The notes: generated from the letters alone by a model not told the origin. Positions 1 through 6,762 are shown, numbered from the stretch's first letter. The stretch: 7,352 bases of DNA from Paludibacter sp. (GCA_028705705.1 JAQWCZ010000100.1:1-7352); one strand, 5' to 3'. Program-made: numbers and translations.

Positions 1-230
1 TGACCGGCATTTCCGTCAGTACCCCCCAGCGTCGTATTTAGATCAACAGTCGGCAGGTAGCCCGCATTTCCCGGAGTGGCATTATTATCCGTAATTTTTT
101 GTTCGTTACGTACCATCCTGAGCTGGAAGTTTTGTTCCAACCCTTTTTCGATTAACTGCTTTAGATTAATTACACCCTCAGCATGCGAAACATTAGAGAA
201 AATGAGCAATATGAACAGTATTTGTTTCAT
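1..230 (-). CDS. TolC-family outer-membrane efflux channel, N-terminal part only (runs off the window)
   Basis: Seventy-six codons are visible from an ATG at 230-228; the gene continues beyond base 1. The product begins with a typical Sec signal peptide (residues 1-17: charged MK, hydrophobic ILFILLIF, then SHA as the likely cleavage site). Next come an amphipathic helix of the TolC type (LKQLIEKGLEQNFQLRMVRNEQ) and the pattern NAGYLPTVDLNTTLGG, where a helix leads into a membrane beta-strand in TolC/OprM-like channels. Its role would be the outer-membrane duct of the tripartite pump encoded just upstream on the same strand. The pump stop codon lies 60 bases before this start and most of that gap is a hairpin. 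The start is preceded by an A-rich stretch with no Shine-Dalgarno, usual for this phylum. The family call rests on the signal peptide, the motif and the operon position; the diagnostic C-terminal half is not visible. Confidence 0.85.
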   Translation of the reverse strand, partial: MKQILFILLIFSNVSHAEGVINLKQLIEKGLEQNFQLRMVRNEQKITDNNATPGNAGYLPTVDLNTTLGGTDGNAG

Positions 231-247
231 TTTATATTGATTTTTTT

Positions 248-286
248 ATTAAACCTGACAGGTTTTGAAAACCTGTCAGGTTTAAT
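248..286. repeat. Perfect inverted repeat (19-base arms, 1-base centre) between pump and channel genes
   Basis: The arms are 248-266 and 268-286, perfectly complementary around a single G at 267. Each arm also contains its own odd palindrome: AAACCTGACAGGTTT on the left and AAACCTGTCAGGTTT on the right. The unit is therefore a tandem pair of related palindromes as well as one large hairpin. In the direction of efflux-operon transcription (minus strand) the hairpin is followed by an A-rich, not a U-rich, stretch, so it is not a standard intrinsic terminator for that strand. It sits 4 bases past the pump stop codon and 17 bases before the channel start. It could lower read-through into the channel gene or protect the upstream mRNA from 3' exonucleases. 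I recall similar CCTGACAGG palindromes as dispersed intergenic repeats in Bacteroidota; that recollection was not checked. Confidence 0.85.
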
Positions 287-290
287 TGTA

Positions 291-3200
291 TCAGTACTCC
301 TGTACTTTTTTCTTCGATCTGTCGGATGAAATATACAAATACATAGCAGGAACGATGAATAAAGTCAGAAAGGTAGATATCAGGATGCCACCTACAACGG
401 CTACACCCATAGCAATTCGTCCATTTGCACCCTCACCGCTTGCAAACGCCAGAGGCAACAAACCAAGTATGGTGGAGAAACTGGTCATCAAGATTGGTCG
501 TAAACGTTGAATAGACGCACCTGCCACAGCACTTAGGATATTCATTCCACCGGCTTGTCGTTGATTAGCAAATTCAACGATGAGAATCCCGTTTTTAGCA
601 ACCAGACCAATTAGCATAATCAAACCGATTTGGCTAAAAATATTCATGGTGATGTCCGCGAGCCACATGAAAATTAAGGCTCCGGCTAGTGCAAGCGGCA
701 CAGTAAGCATGATTACAAAAGGATCTTTGAAACTTTCAAATTGAGCTGCCAATACAAGATAAATCAACACCAGTGCCAGGATAAAAGCAAACATCAGACT
801 GGAAGAGCTTTCCCTGAAATCTTTGGAATCTCCTGCCAATGCCGTTCTGAATGTATCATCCAGGGTTTCTTTGGCGATTATATCCATTTCATCCAGCGCT
901 TCGCCCAGGGTTACACCCGGTGCTATCCCTGCGGAGATTGTTGCCGCACTAAACCGGTTGTAGCGATATAACTGTGGGGGAGCCACTGTTTCCTCCAGTT
1001 CAACCAGGTTATCAAGCTGAATCATCTGACCCTGATTGTTTTTAAGATAGATTGTTTTAAGATTGAGTGGGGTATTACGTTGTTGACGGTTGATTTCACC
1101 CAGAATCTGGTATTGCTTCCCGTTCATGTAGAAATAACCCATACGTTGACCACTCAACGCGTATTGCAGGGTTTCACCAATGTCGCGGGTACTAACTCCG
1201 AGTAAAATAGCTTTATCCCGGTCGATATTGATGCGCGTTTCGGGCATGGTAAATTTGAGGTTCACATCTGCCATCTGGAACTTCGGATTTTCGTTTACTT
1301 TTTCCATGAATACCGGTATTACTTCTTCCAGCTTTTGGATGGTTGGTGATTGAAGAACATATTGCACCGGCATGGAACTCCGTCTGCCACCAAAAGTTGA
1401 TTGTTGTTGAACAAACGCCCGGGCTTCGGTTTCTTTTCTGACTTCCGACGATAGTTCATCCGCGATTTCCATTTGCGATCTTTTTCGTTGTTTTATATCC
1501 GGTAACATAACCCTGACCATTCCGAAGGTACTTCGGGACATGGAGATGTTTGACTCTTTTTCTGGTACAACACTATCCACTATTTGCGAAATCTTATCTG
1601 TATAATCCCGCACAAATTCATAAGTTGCCCCTTCCGGAGCTGAAGTTCTGATGGTGATTTGTGACCGGTCTTCCAATGGCGCCATTTCTTCCGGAATGTA
1701 AATCCATAAAAGACCGATCAATCCCATGGTTATGACAATAGCAATCAAGGCAATCCATTTATGTTTCAGAAAATACCCGAGAGAACTTTCATAAATCCGG
1801 TTCATCCAGACAAAAAACGGCTCTGTTTTCCGGTATAACCAGTTATGTTGATCTCTTCGTTTCAGTAATTTGGAAGCAAGCATCGGGGTAAAAGTCAACG
1901 CGACAAAAGCTGAAATAATCACCGCACCTGAAACTACGATACTAAATTCGAGAAATAATCGTCCCGTAATCCCTTCGAGAAAAACGATAGGGAAGAAAAC
2001 AGATACAAGCGTAATAGTTGTCGAGATGATAGCAAAGAAAATTTCTTTTGAACCTTCAATTCCTGCCCGAATGGGAGACATCCCCACTTCAATTTTCTGA
2101 TAAATATTCTCTGTCATAACAATCGCATCATCCACTACCAGTCCAACCGCAAGCACTACTGCCAACATTGATAATACGTTTATCGAAAAGCCCCCAAGAT
2201 ACATGATGAAGAATGTTCCGATTAGTGAAACGGGAATAACTACAATAGGTATTAATGTTACACGCCAGTCACGCAGGAACATAAAAATGATAATGATCAC
2301 GAGCAGAAATGCCACAAATACGGTGTCCTGAACTTCTTTTATCGATGCCCGGATAAAACGGGTGTTGTCAAAAACAATCTCTGCATGCACATCTTCCGGC
2401 AAATCTTTTTTCATTTGCTCTAACCTCAATTTCACTTCATCTGAAATCTCAATCTGATTGGCTCCGGGTTGAGGAATTACTACGACACTCACCATAGGTA
2501 CCCCATTCAGCCGTAATATATTTTTTCTGTCTTCAGCATCCAGTTCAGCTTCCCCGATATCTTTGAAACGTACAATCCTGAAATTGTCTTCTTTAATGAT
2601 AAGATTATTGAATTCCTCAGGTGTTTCCATCAATCCCAGTGTTCTGATGGTCAATTCCAGCTTGTCACCTTCAATGCTTCCGGAGGGCAATTCCACATTT
2701 TCACTGTCGATGGCTCTTTTCACGTCTATAGGCGTCACATCGTACGCAGCCATCCTCACCGGATCGAGCCACAAGCGCATGGAGTAGCGATTTTCTCCCC
2801 AGATTTCAACCGCACTTACATTTTGGATGGTTTGCAGCCGTTCTTTAACAGTCAACTCTGCTATCTCTGTCAGTTCCAGCAAAGAGCGCTTTTCACTCTG
2901 AACCGTGATTTGCATGATTGGGTTGGCATCTGCATCGGCTTTTGACACTGTTGGTGGGTCACAATCACGAGGCAGGTATCTTTGTGCCCTTGAAACTTTA
3001 TCGCGTACATCATTAGCAGCCGTTTCAAGGTCAACGCTCAATTCAAATTCAACCGTAATGTTACTGGATCCTTGCCGACTTCTACTGGTCAGCGACCGGA
3101 TACCGGGAATTCCGTTAATTTGTTGTTCCAGCGGCTCTGTTATTTGTTTTTCAATAATTTCTGCATTAGCTCCCGGATAAGTAACTGAAACATTGATGAT

Positions 3201-3329
3201 GGGATTGTCAACATTCGGATATTCCCGTACTCCCATGTAACTATAACCAATTATTCCAAGTAATAAAATTATCAGGATAAAAACAGTAGCGAGTACAGGA
3301 CGTTTTATGCTTAGTTCGGATATATTCAT
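291..3329 (-). CDS. RND-type efflux pump, inner-membrane permease (AcrB/HAE1 family)
   Basis: A complete 1012-residue protein, the normal size for a hydrophobe/amphiphile RND transporter (AcrB is about 1049). It would use the proton gradient to move substrates from the periplasm or inner leaflet through the TolC-like channel. The layout is two repeats: a first membrane helix at about 11-31 (after the family start MNISELSIKRPVLATV), a large periplasmic loop to about 333, helices 2-6 at about 334-484, helix 7 at about 524-545, a second periplasmic loop to about 842, and helices 8-12 at about 843-1000. The proton-relay residues are present: D400 and D401 in GLVVDDAIVMTENI, K912 in GLVAKNGILIVEF, and R942 and T949 in QRLRPILMTS, matching AcrB D407, D408, K940, R971 and T978. 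The pump therefore looks functional. It is preceded by the adaptor gene (28-base gap, strong ribosome binding site) and followed by the channel gene. The substrate cannot be read from sequence. The absence of metal-pump signatures favours organic compounds over the CusA type. Confidence 0.96.
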   Translation of the reverse strand: MNISELSIKRPVLATVFILIILLLGIIGYSYMGVREYPNVDNPIINVSVTYPGANAEIIEKQITEPLEQQINGIPGIRSLTSRSRQGSSNITVEFELSVDLETAANDVRDKVSRAQRYLPRDCDPPTVSKADADANPIMQITVQSEKRSLLELTEIAELTVKERLQTIQNVSAVEIWGENRYSMRLWLDPVRMAAYDVTPIDVKRAIDSENVELPSGSIEGDKLELTIRTLGLMETPEEFNNLIIKEDNFRIVRFKDIGEAELDAEDRKNILRLNGVPMVSVVVIPQPGANQIEISDEVKLRLEQMKKDLPEDVHAEIVFDNTRFIRASIKEVQDTVFVAFLLVIIIIFMFLRDWRVTLIPIVVIPVSLIGTFFIMYLGGFSINVLSMLAVVLAVGLVVDDAIVMTENIYQKIEVGMSPIRAGIEGSKEIFFAIISTTITLVSVFFPIVFLEGITGRLFLEFSIVVSGAVIISAFVALTFTPMLASKLLKRRDQHNWLYRKTEPFFVWMNRIYESSLGYFLKHKWIALIAIVITMGLIGLLWIYIPEEMAPLEDRSQITIRTSAPEGATYEFVRDYTDKISQIVDSVVPEKESNISMSRSTFGMVRVMLPDIKQRKRSQMEIADELSSEVRKETEARAFVQQQSTFGGRRSSMPVQYVLQSPTIQKLEEVIPVFMEKVNENPKFQMADVNLKFTMPETRINIDRDKAILLGVSTRDIGETLQYALSGQRMGYFYMNGKQYQILGEINRQQRNTPLNLKTIYLKNNQGQMIQLDNLVELEETVAPPQLYRYNRFSAATISAGIAPGVTLGEALDEMDIIAKETLDDTFRTALAGDSKDFRESSSSLMFAFILALVLIYLVLAAQFESFKDPFVIMLTVPLALAGALIFMWLADITMNIFSQIGLIMLIGLVAKNGILIVEFANQRQAGGMNILSAVAGASIQRLRPILMTSFSTILGLLPLAFASGEGANGRIAMGVAVVGGILISTFLTLFIVPAMYLYISSDRSKKKVQEY

Positions 3330-3336
3330 CAGTAAA

Positions 3337-3346
3337 ATCTCCTCCT
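3337..3346 (-). promoter_or_regulatory. Strong Shine-Dalgarno sequence of the RND pump gene
   Basis: On the minus strand AGGAGGAGAT precedes the pump ATG, with 11 bases between AGGAGG and the start codon. It differs by one base from the full anti-SD complement AGGAGGTGAT. The adaptor, channel and both plus-strand genes of this window show nothing similar, as expected in Bacteroidota, where SD sequences are generally not used. The site confirms the start at 3329 and may give the pump a translation rate of its own within the operon. Confidence 0.7.
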
Positions 3347-3357
3347 GTTATATTTGA

Positions 3358-4458
3358 TTATTCTGCGTCATGCTCAACTAAATTGCTGATTATAACATCA
3401 AGTCCGTCACGAAGCTGCATCACCCCGGTTGTCAACAAGGTGTCTCCAGTCTGTAGCCCCTGTAAAATTTGCACAGATGATGCCGTGCGCAATCCTTTTC
3501 TGATTTTCATCTGACGGGCTTTTCCATTTTTATATACAAAAGCCAGATCTCTTCCCATTTCAGCAACAATTGAAATACTTGGTACCACGATAGCATTGTC
3601 TATCTCCCTTAAAACGATTTCAATGGAAGCCGAACGACCAGGCCTTAGCTTCCCACCCGGGTTTTCATACAGAGCACGGGCTTTCAGTGAAAGTGTTTTT
3701 TCATCCAAAGTTGTTTCAATGGCATAAACATTGGCTGTGTAAATCGTTTCATCTCCTTCTACAACAAAACCTATTCGGGTTCCAGGTCTGATGTTGTTGG
3801 CGTGACGTTCGTTTACCGAGAATTCAATTTTGAGCGGTGATATCTTGGTTAGTCTGGCAACCACCGTACCGGTCGAAGCAAAAGCTCCTTCACTTACCCA
3901 TCTCAATCCGATGATGCCATCGAAAGGAGCTCTCAGTTCGGTTTGTTGAATTCTGGCTTTTACCAGGTCAATATCAGCCATCAGCTTATCCATGTCGGTG
4001 GTAACGGCTTGATAGGCTTCCTGACTAACTGCATCCTTGTCAAGCAAGGTTCGTTGACGGTTTACCCTTTCACGAGCCAGCGGTATTTGCGCTTCTAACT
4101 TTTTGAGTTCAGCCAGCAAGGGCTGATCATTTACTTTAGCGAGTAATGTTCCTCTTTTCACGAAGGTTCCTTCCTTAAAATAAATGTTGGTTATTTTGCC
4201 GGAAGCTTCAAAAGACAAATCAACTTCTTCATCGGGAAGCAACTGACCCTTGGTTCGAAAAACATCGGTCAGCTTTTGAGGTTTCAGCACCATGGCATTG
4301 ACATTCAGTTGCCTGCGGTTTTGTTGAGTTGGCTTCTGTGTTGTTGCAGTTTGTATCTCTCCTTTGTTGAAAAGACTTTTAATCTTTGGAAAGAACACAA
4401 TTCCAAGTAATAAAATTACGATGGAAGAAAAGAGTATTATCTTCGTTTTGGGGGTCAT
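3358..4458 (-). CDS. RND efflux periplasmic adaptor (membrane fusion protein, HlyD/AcrA type)
   Basis: A 366-residue adaptor linking the inner-membrane pump to the outer-membrane channel. Residues 8-25 form one hydrophobic helix (ILFSSIVILLLGIVFF) without a lipobox cysteine, so it is probably anchored by an uncleaved N-terminal helix. A polar Gln/Thr-rich linker covers about 32-50. The two halves of the lipoyl-like domain are at about 72-110 (including EASGKITNIYFKEGTFVKRG) and 172-206 (ELRAPFDGIIG followed by VSEGAFASTGTVVARL). The alpha-helical hairpin between them, at about 112-172, is fairly short. A beta-barrel (about 207-285) and a membrane-proximal domain (about 286-366, including the typical DGLDVI near the end) follow. 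It is the first gene of the minus-strand operon and its start at 4458 is the only good one. No Shine-Dalgarno is seen. The partner is the pump 28 bases downstream. Substrate and inducer are unknown, and no regulator gene is visible next to it. Confidence 0.95.
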   Translation of the reverse strand: MTPKTKIILFSSIVILLLGIVFFPKIKSLFNKGEIQTATTQKPTQQNRRQLNVNAMVLKPQKLTDVFRTKGQLLPDEEVDLSFEASGKITNIYFKEGTFVKRGTLLAKVNDQPLLAELKKLEAQIPLARERVNRQRTLLDKDAVSQEAYQAVTTDMDKLMADIDLVKARIQQTELRAPFDGIIGLRWVSEGAFASTGTVVARLTKISPLKIEFSVNERHANNIRPGTRIGFVVEGDETIYTANVYAIETTLDEKTLSLKARALYENPGGKLRPGRSASIEIVLREIDNAIVVPSISIVAEMGRDLAFVYKNGKARQMKIRKGLRTASSVQILQGLQTGDTLLTTGVMQLRDGLDVIISNLVEHDAE

Positions 4459-4594
4459 GACTGTAGATGAAAATTTTACTAGCCTGCTAATTTAGGAAAG
4501 ATTTCTTAAAATATGGAATTTGTTTTCAACATATCTGCATTTTTAATCATTTTTTAAGAAGTTTTTCCACCCATTTCTTTTACATTTGCATGAT
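4459..4594. promoter_or_regulatory. Divergent intergenic region between the efflux operon and the radical SAM operon
   Basis: This AT-rich stretch of 136 bases must hold the promoters for both operons. For the plus strand a good -7 box is visible (separate entry). For the minus strand I found no clean TAnnTTTG box; the nearest is TAAATTAG (minus strand, about 4487-4494), one mismatch, without a convincing -33 TTTG. A pair of 9-base inverted arms, TTCTTAAAA at 4503-4511 and TTTTAAGAA at 4552-4560, lies in the middle and might be regulator contacts, although A/T-rich arms of this length can arise by chance. A small palindrome, TAGC-CT-GCTA, is at 4480-4489 in the likely 5' leader of the adaptor mRNA. 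Confidence 0.5.
4581..4588 (+). promoter_or_regulatory. Bacteroidota-type -7 promoter box (TACATTTG) of the radical SAM operon
   Basis: TACATTTG matches the TAnnTTTG -7 consensus of the Bacteroidota primary sigma factor exactly. A clear TTTG -33 element about 19-21 bases upstream is not seen; that area holds only T-rich sequence (4561-4566). With usual spacing, transcription would start at about 4592-4596, on top of the ATG at 4595, giving a leaderless or nearly leaderless mRNA. This is part of the argument against the TTG at 4586, which falls inside the box, as start codon. Confidence 0.45.
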
Positions 4595-5863
4595 ATGAAA
4601 GAAGAAGCCTTAGCCAAACTGCAAATCCTCGCGGAATCAGCCAAATACGATGTATCCTGTGCTTCCAGCGGTACCACGCGCAAAAATATTGCGGGTGGTA
4701 TAGGCAATACTACGGGCTGGGGCATTTGTCATAGTTTTACCGAGGATGGGCGGTGTGTTTCCCTGTTAAAAATCATGCTGACCAACTACTGTATTTACGA
4801 TTGTGCCTATTGCATCAACAGGCGAAGTAACGACATTCGCAGAGCCACTTTTTCAGTAGATGAATTGGTTGAACTGACTATAGAATTTTATCGCCGCAAC
4901 TACATCGAAGGGCTTTTCCTCAGTTCCGGTGTAATCAACAATCCGGATTACACCATGGAGCGGATGGTCAGGGTGATTAAGGAATTACGCACCATTCATC
5001 GTTTCAATGGTTATATCCACATGAAAAGCATTCCGGGTTGTAGTCAGCAACTTGTACACGAAGCCGGTTTGTATGCCGACCGCTTGAGTGTCAACATCGA
5101 AATCCCGACAGAAAAAAACCTAAAACTGCTTGCGCCTGAAAAAGACCACGAAAGCGTTTTTAAGCCCATGCAATTCATCCAACAGGGTATAATTGAAAAT
5201 GTTGAAGAGAGAAAAAAATCACGCTTCGTACAACGTTTTGTACCCGCCGGACAAAGTACGCAAATGATAGTCGGAGCCACTGATGAAAGCGACAAGCAAA
5301 TTTTGAAAACCGCTGATTTTCTGTATAATCAACCTGGAATGAAACGGGTATATTATTCAGGGTTTATTCCTGTGAATGGCTACGACAACCGACTTCCGGC
5401 GTTGAAACAACCGCCACTGGTTCGTGAAAACCGCTTATATCAAGCCGATTGGTTACTTCGTTTTTATGAGTTCAACATAGATGAGATTGTGGATGATAAG
5501 CACCCCGATTTAGATCTTGAAATTGATCCTAAACTATCCTGGGCATTGCGTCATCCGGAATTCTTCCCTGTGGATATTAATAAAGCAGCATATCGTGACC
5601 TGCTTCGCGTACCGGGCATCGGTGTTAAATCTGCGAAACTGATTGTGGTTTCGCGCAAGTATGCCAGATTGAATGCCCGTGATTTGAAAAAAATTGGCAT
5701 TGTCATGAAAAAAGCGCAATACTTCATCACCTGTAATGAATTATCTGGTTTAAATACGGTCAACGATACTTCACCGGAATATATCAAAAATCTGCTGATA
5801 CCCAAAAAGAAAGATCAGAAACAGCCTGATTTACAGCAAATGTCACTAATTTTTCCTGAATAA
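4595..5863 (+). CDS. Putative DNA modification/repair radical SAM protein (TIGR03916 type) with C-terminal helix-hairpin-helix
   Basis: From the ATG at 4595 the product has 422 residues. A TTG nine bases upstream is in frame but lies inside the promoter box, so I prefer the ATG. The family's N-terminal pattern KYDVSCASSGTTR is present. The radical SAM cluster motif CxxxCxxC follows at C66, C70 and C73 (LTNYCIYDCAYCINR); these cysteines would hold the [4Fe-4S] cluster that cleaves SAM. Downstream family blocks are FLSSGV, DRLSVNIEIPTEKNL, RFVPAGQSTQMIVGATDESD, RVYYSGFIPV and RLYQADWLLRFYEFNIDEI. Residues about 335-355 (LLRVPGIGVKSAKLIVVSRK) form a helix-hairpin-helix, a non-specific DNA-binding motif. 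The partner gene starts 4 bases after the stop, so the two are very likely co-translated. In other bacteria this family is linked with the TIGR03915 protein and a uracil-DNA-glycosylase-like domain, the source of its name. The reaction and substrate are not known to me. DNA (or RNA) as target is inferred from the HhH and the partner. Extra N-terminal cysteines C22, C45 and C54 are notable. Confidence 0.93.
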   Translation: MKEEALAKLQILAESAKYDVSCASSGTTRKNIAGGIGNTTGWGICHSFTEDGRCVSLLKIMLTNYCIYDCAYCINRRSNDIRRATFSVDELVELTIEFYRRNYIEGLFLSSGVINNPDYTMERMVRVIKELRTIHRFNGYIHMKSIPGCSQQLVHEAGLYADRLSVNIEIPTEKNLKLLAPEKDHESVFKPMQFIQQGIIENVEERKKSRFVQRFVPAGQSTQMIVGATDESDKQILKTADFLYNQPGMKRVYYSGFIPVNGYDNRLPALKQPPLVRENRLYQADWLLRFYEFNIDEIVDDKHPDLDLEIDPKLSWALRHPEFFPVDINKAAYRDLLRVPGIGVKSAKLIVVSRKYARLNARDLKKIGIVMKKAQYFITCNELSGLNTVNDTSPEYIKNLLIPKKKDQKQPDLQQMSLIFPE

Positions 5864-5867
5864 GCTT

Positions 5868-6629
5868 ATGATTGTATTCCGCTACGATAAAACTTTTGAA
5901 GGATTGCTCACTGCAATTTTTGATGCCTACAACCGCAACACATTTCCGGCGAAATTACTATCATCCGGCGAAATTGAACCTTTGTTTGTTGAAGAATGTC
6001 ACACCGTGATAACCGATACAAAAAAATCAGGTCGTGTCTGGAAAGGGCTGGAAAAAAAAACGATGCCCATCACCCGCAACATGCTTTCTTATGTATGGTT
6101 GTCTGAAATTAATGGTTGCGACGAGACGATATTCAAATATATAAGAAAGGTGTTCGATAACAAAACATCCATAGAAATGAACTTTGCAGATGAGGATGTA
6201 TTACAAGTTCGCAACATTGCTCAAAAAGTGAACAGGGAGAAACAACGAGTCATTGAATTTGTGCGTTTTCAGAAAACGGCTGATGGTATGTTCTTCGCAC
6301 CAATAGCGCCTGAACACAATGTATTACCACTCACACTGGAACACTTTACCAAACGCTTTGCTGATCAGCAGTGGATTATTTACGATACCAAACGGGATTA
6401 CGGCTATTTCTACAATCTGAAAGAAACGACCGAAATAACATTAGATCGTGATACCCTGACTCAGGAAGGAAAAGTGAATGTGGATTTGCTTGACTCTGAA
6501 GAACAACTATTCCAGCATTTATGGAAAAGTTATTTCAAATCCATGACCATCAAGGAAAGAATTAATCCCAAACTTCACCGACAACACCTACCGGTGAGGT
6601 TTTGGAAGTATCTGACTGAGAAACAGTAG
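5868..6629 (+). CDS. TIGR03915 family putative DNA repair protein (DUF4130), partner of the radical SAM protein
   Basis: A 253-residue soluble protein with no signal peptide or membrane helix. The N-terminal segment FRYDKTFEGLLTAIFDAY fits the start of the TIGR03915 family. The DUF4130 domain covers about residues 85-250: VNREKQRVIEFVRFQKTADG, FFAPIAPEHNVLPLTLEHFTKRF, WIIYDTKRDYGYFYN, then LWKSYFKSMTIKERINPKLHRQHLP ending in RFWKYLTE. The conserved charged and aromatic residues (R133, H150, H159, D173, R176, W219, R231, N233, P242, W246) are candidates for a functional surface; no catalytic mechanism is established that I know of. In many bacteria this protein is fused to, or encoded beside, a uracil-DNA-glycosylase-like domain (TIGR03914). 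Here it ends after DUF4130 and no such gene is nearby. The start follows the radical SAM stop by 4 bases without a Shine-Dalgarno, suggesting coupled translation. A nine-A run at 6052-6060 sits in frame. The family call is firm, the function is open. Confidence 0.92.
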   Translation: MIVFRYDKTFEGLLTAIFDAYNRNTFPAKLLSSGEIEPLFVEECHTVITDTKKSGRVWKGLEKKTMPITRNMLSYVWLSEINGCDETIFKYIRKVFDNKTSIEMNFADEDVLQVRNIAQKVNREKQRVIEFVRFQKTADGMFFAPIAPEHNVLPLTLEHFTKRFADQQWIIYDTKRDYGYFYNLKETTEITLDRDTLTQEGKVNVDLLDSEEQLFQHLWKSYFKSMTIKERINPKLHRQHLPVRFWKYLTEKQ

Positions 6630-6707
6630 ATTAGTGAGAGGTGAAAAACGTAACTCTCTTGTTTCGTAGAATGCCAAATATCCAAAGTTACCACTGGCAT
6701 TGCCATT

Positions 6708-6762
6708 ATCTTATCAAAACTTACAAACTTTGCAAGTTTTGATAAGATGGGTCGCTTTTTTT
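6708..6762 (+). terminator. Likely intrinsic terminator hairpin of the radical SAM/DUF4130 operon
   Basis: There are two perfect 15-base arms, ATCTTATCAAAACTT (6708-6722) and AAGTTTTGATAAGAT (6734-6748), with an 11-base loop. After a 7-base GGGTCGC stretch comes a run of seven T (6756-6762). It lies about 80 bases past the second gene's stop and no other plus-strand gene follows closely. The stem is A/T-rich and the T-run is not directly attached, so termination may be incomplete. The loop side carries AAACTT (6725-6730), which could pair with AAGTTT (6734-6739) instead, giving a shorter alternative hairpin. Confidence 0.6.

Noticed and set aside
248..286. Intrinsic terminator of the RND pump gene
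   Set aside because: The U-run expected after the hairpin on the minus strand is missing and the channel gene follows, so it is listed as a repeat.
291..3329. Heavy-metal (CusA/CzcA) type RND pump
   Set aside because: The length (1012), the start MNISELSIKRPVLATV and the D400/D401/K912 relay fit the HAE1 drug-efflux group, and the adaptor has no metal-binding His/Met clusters.
4586..4594. Upstream in-frame TTG start for the radical SAM protein, adding three residues
   Set aside because: The TTG overlaps the TACATTTG promoter box, and the ATG at 4595 gives a natural family N-terminus.
6052..6061. Programmed -1 frameshift site at the A-run
   Set aside because: The -1 frame ends about 15 codons later and yields no recognisable extension, and no stimulatory structure is evident.
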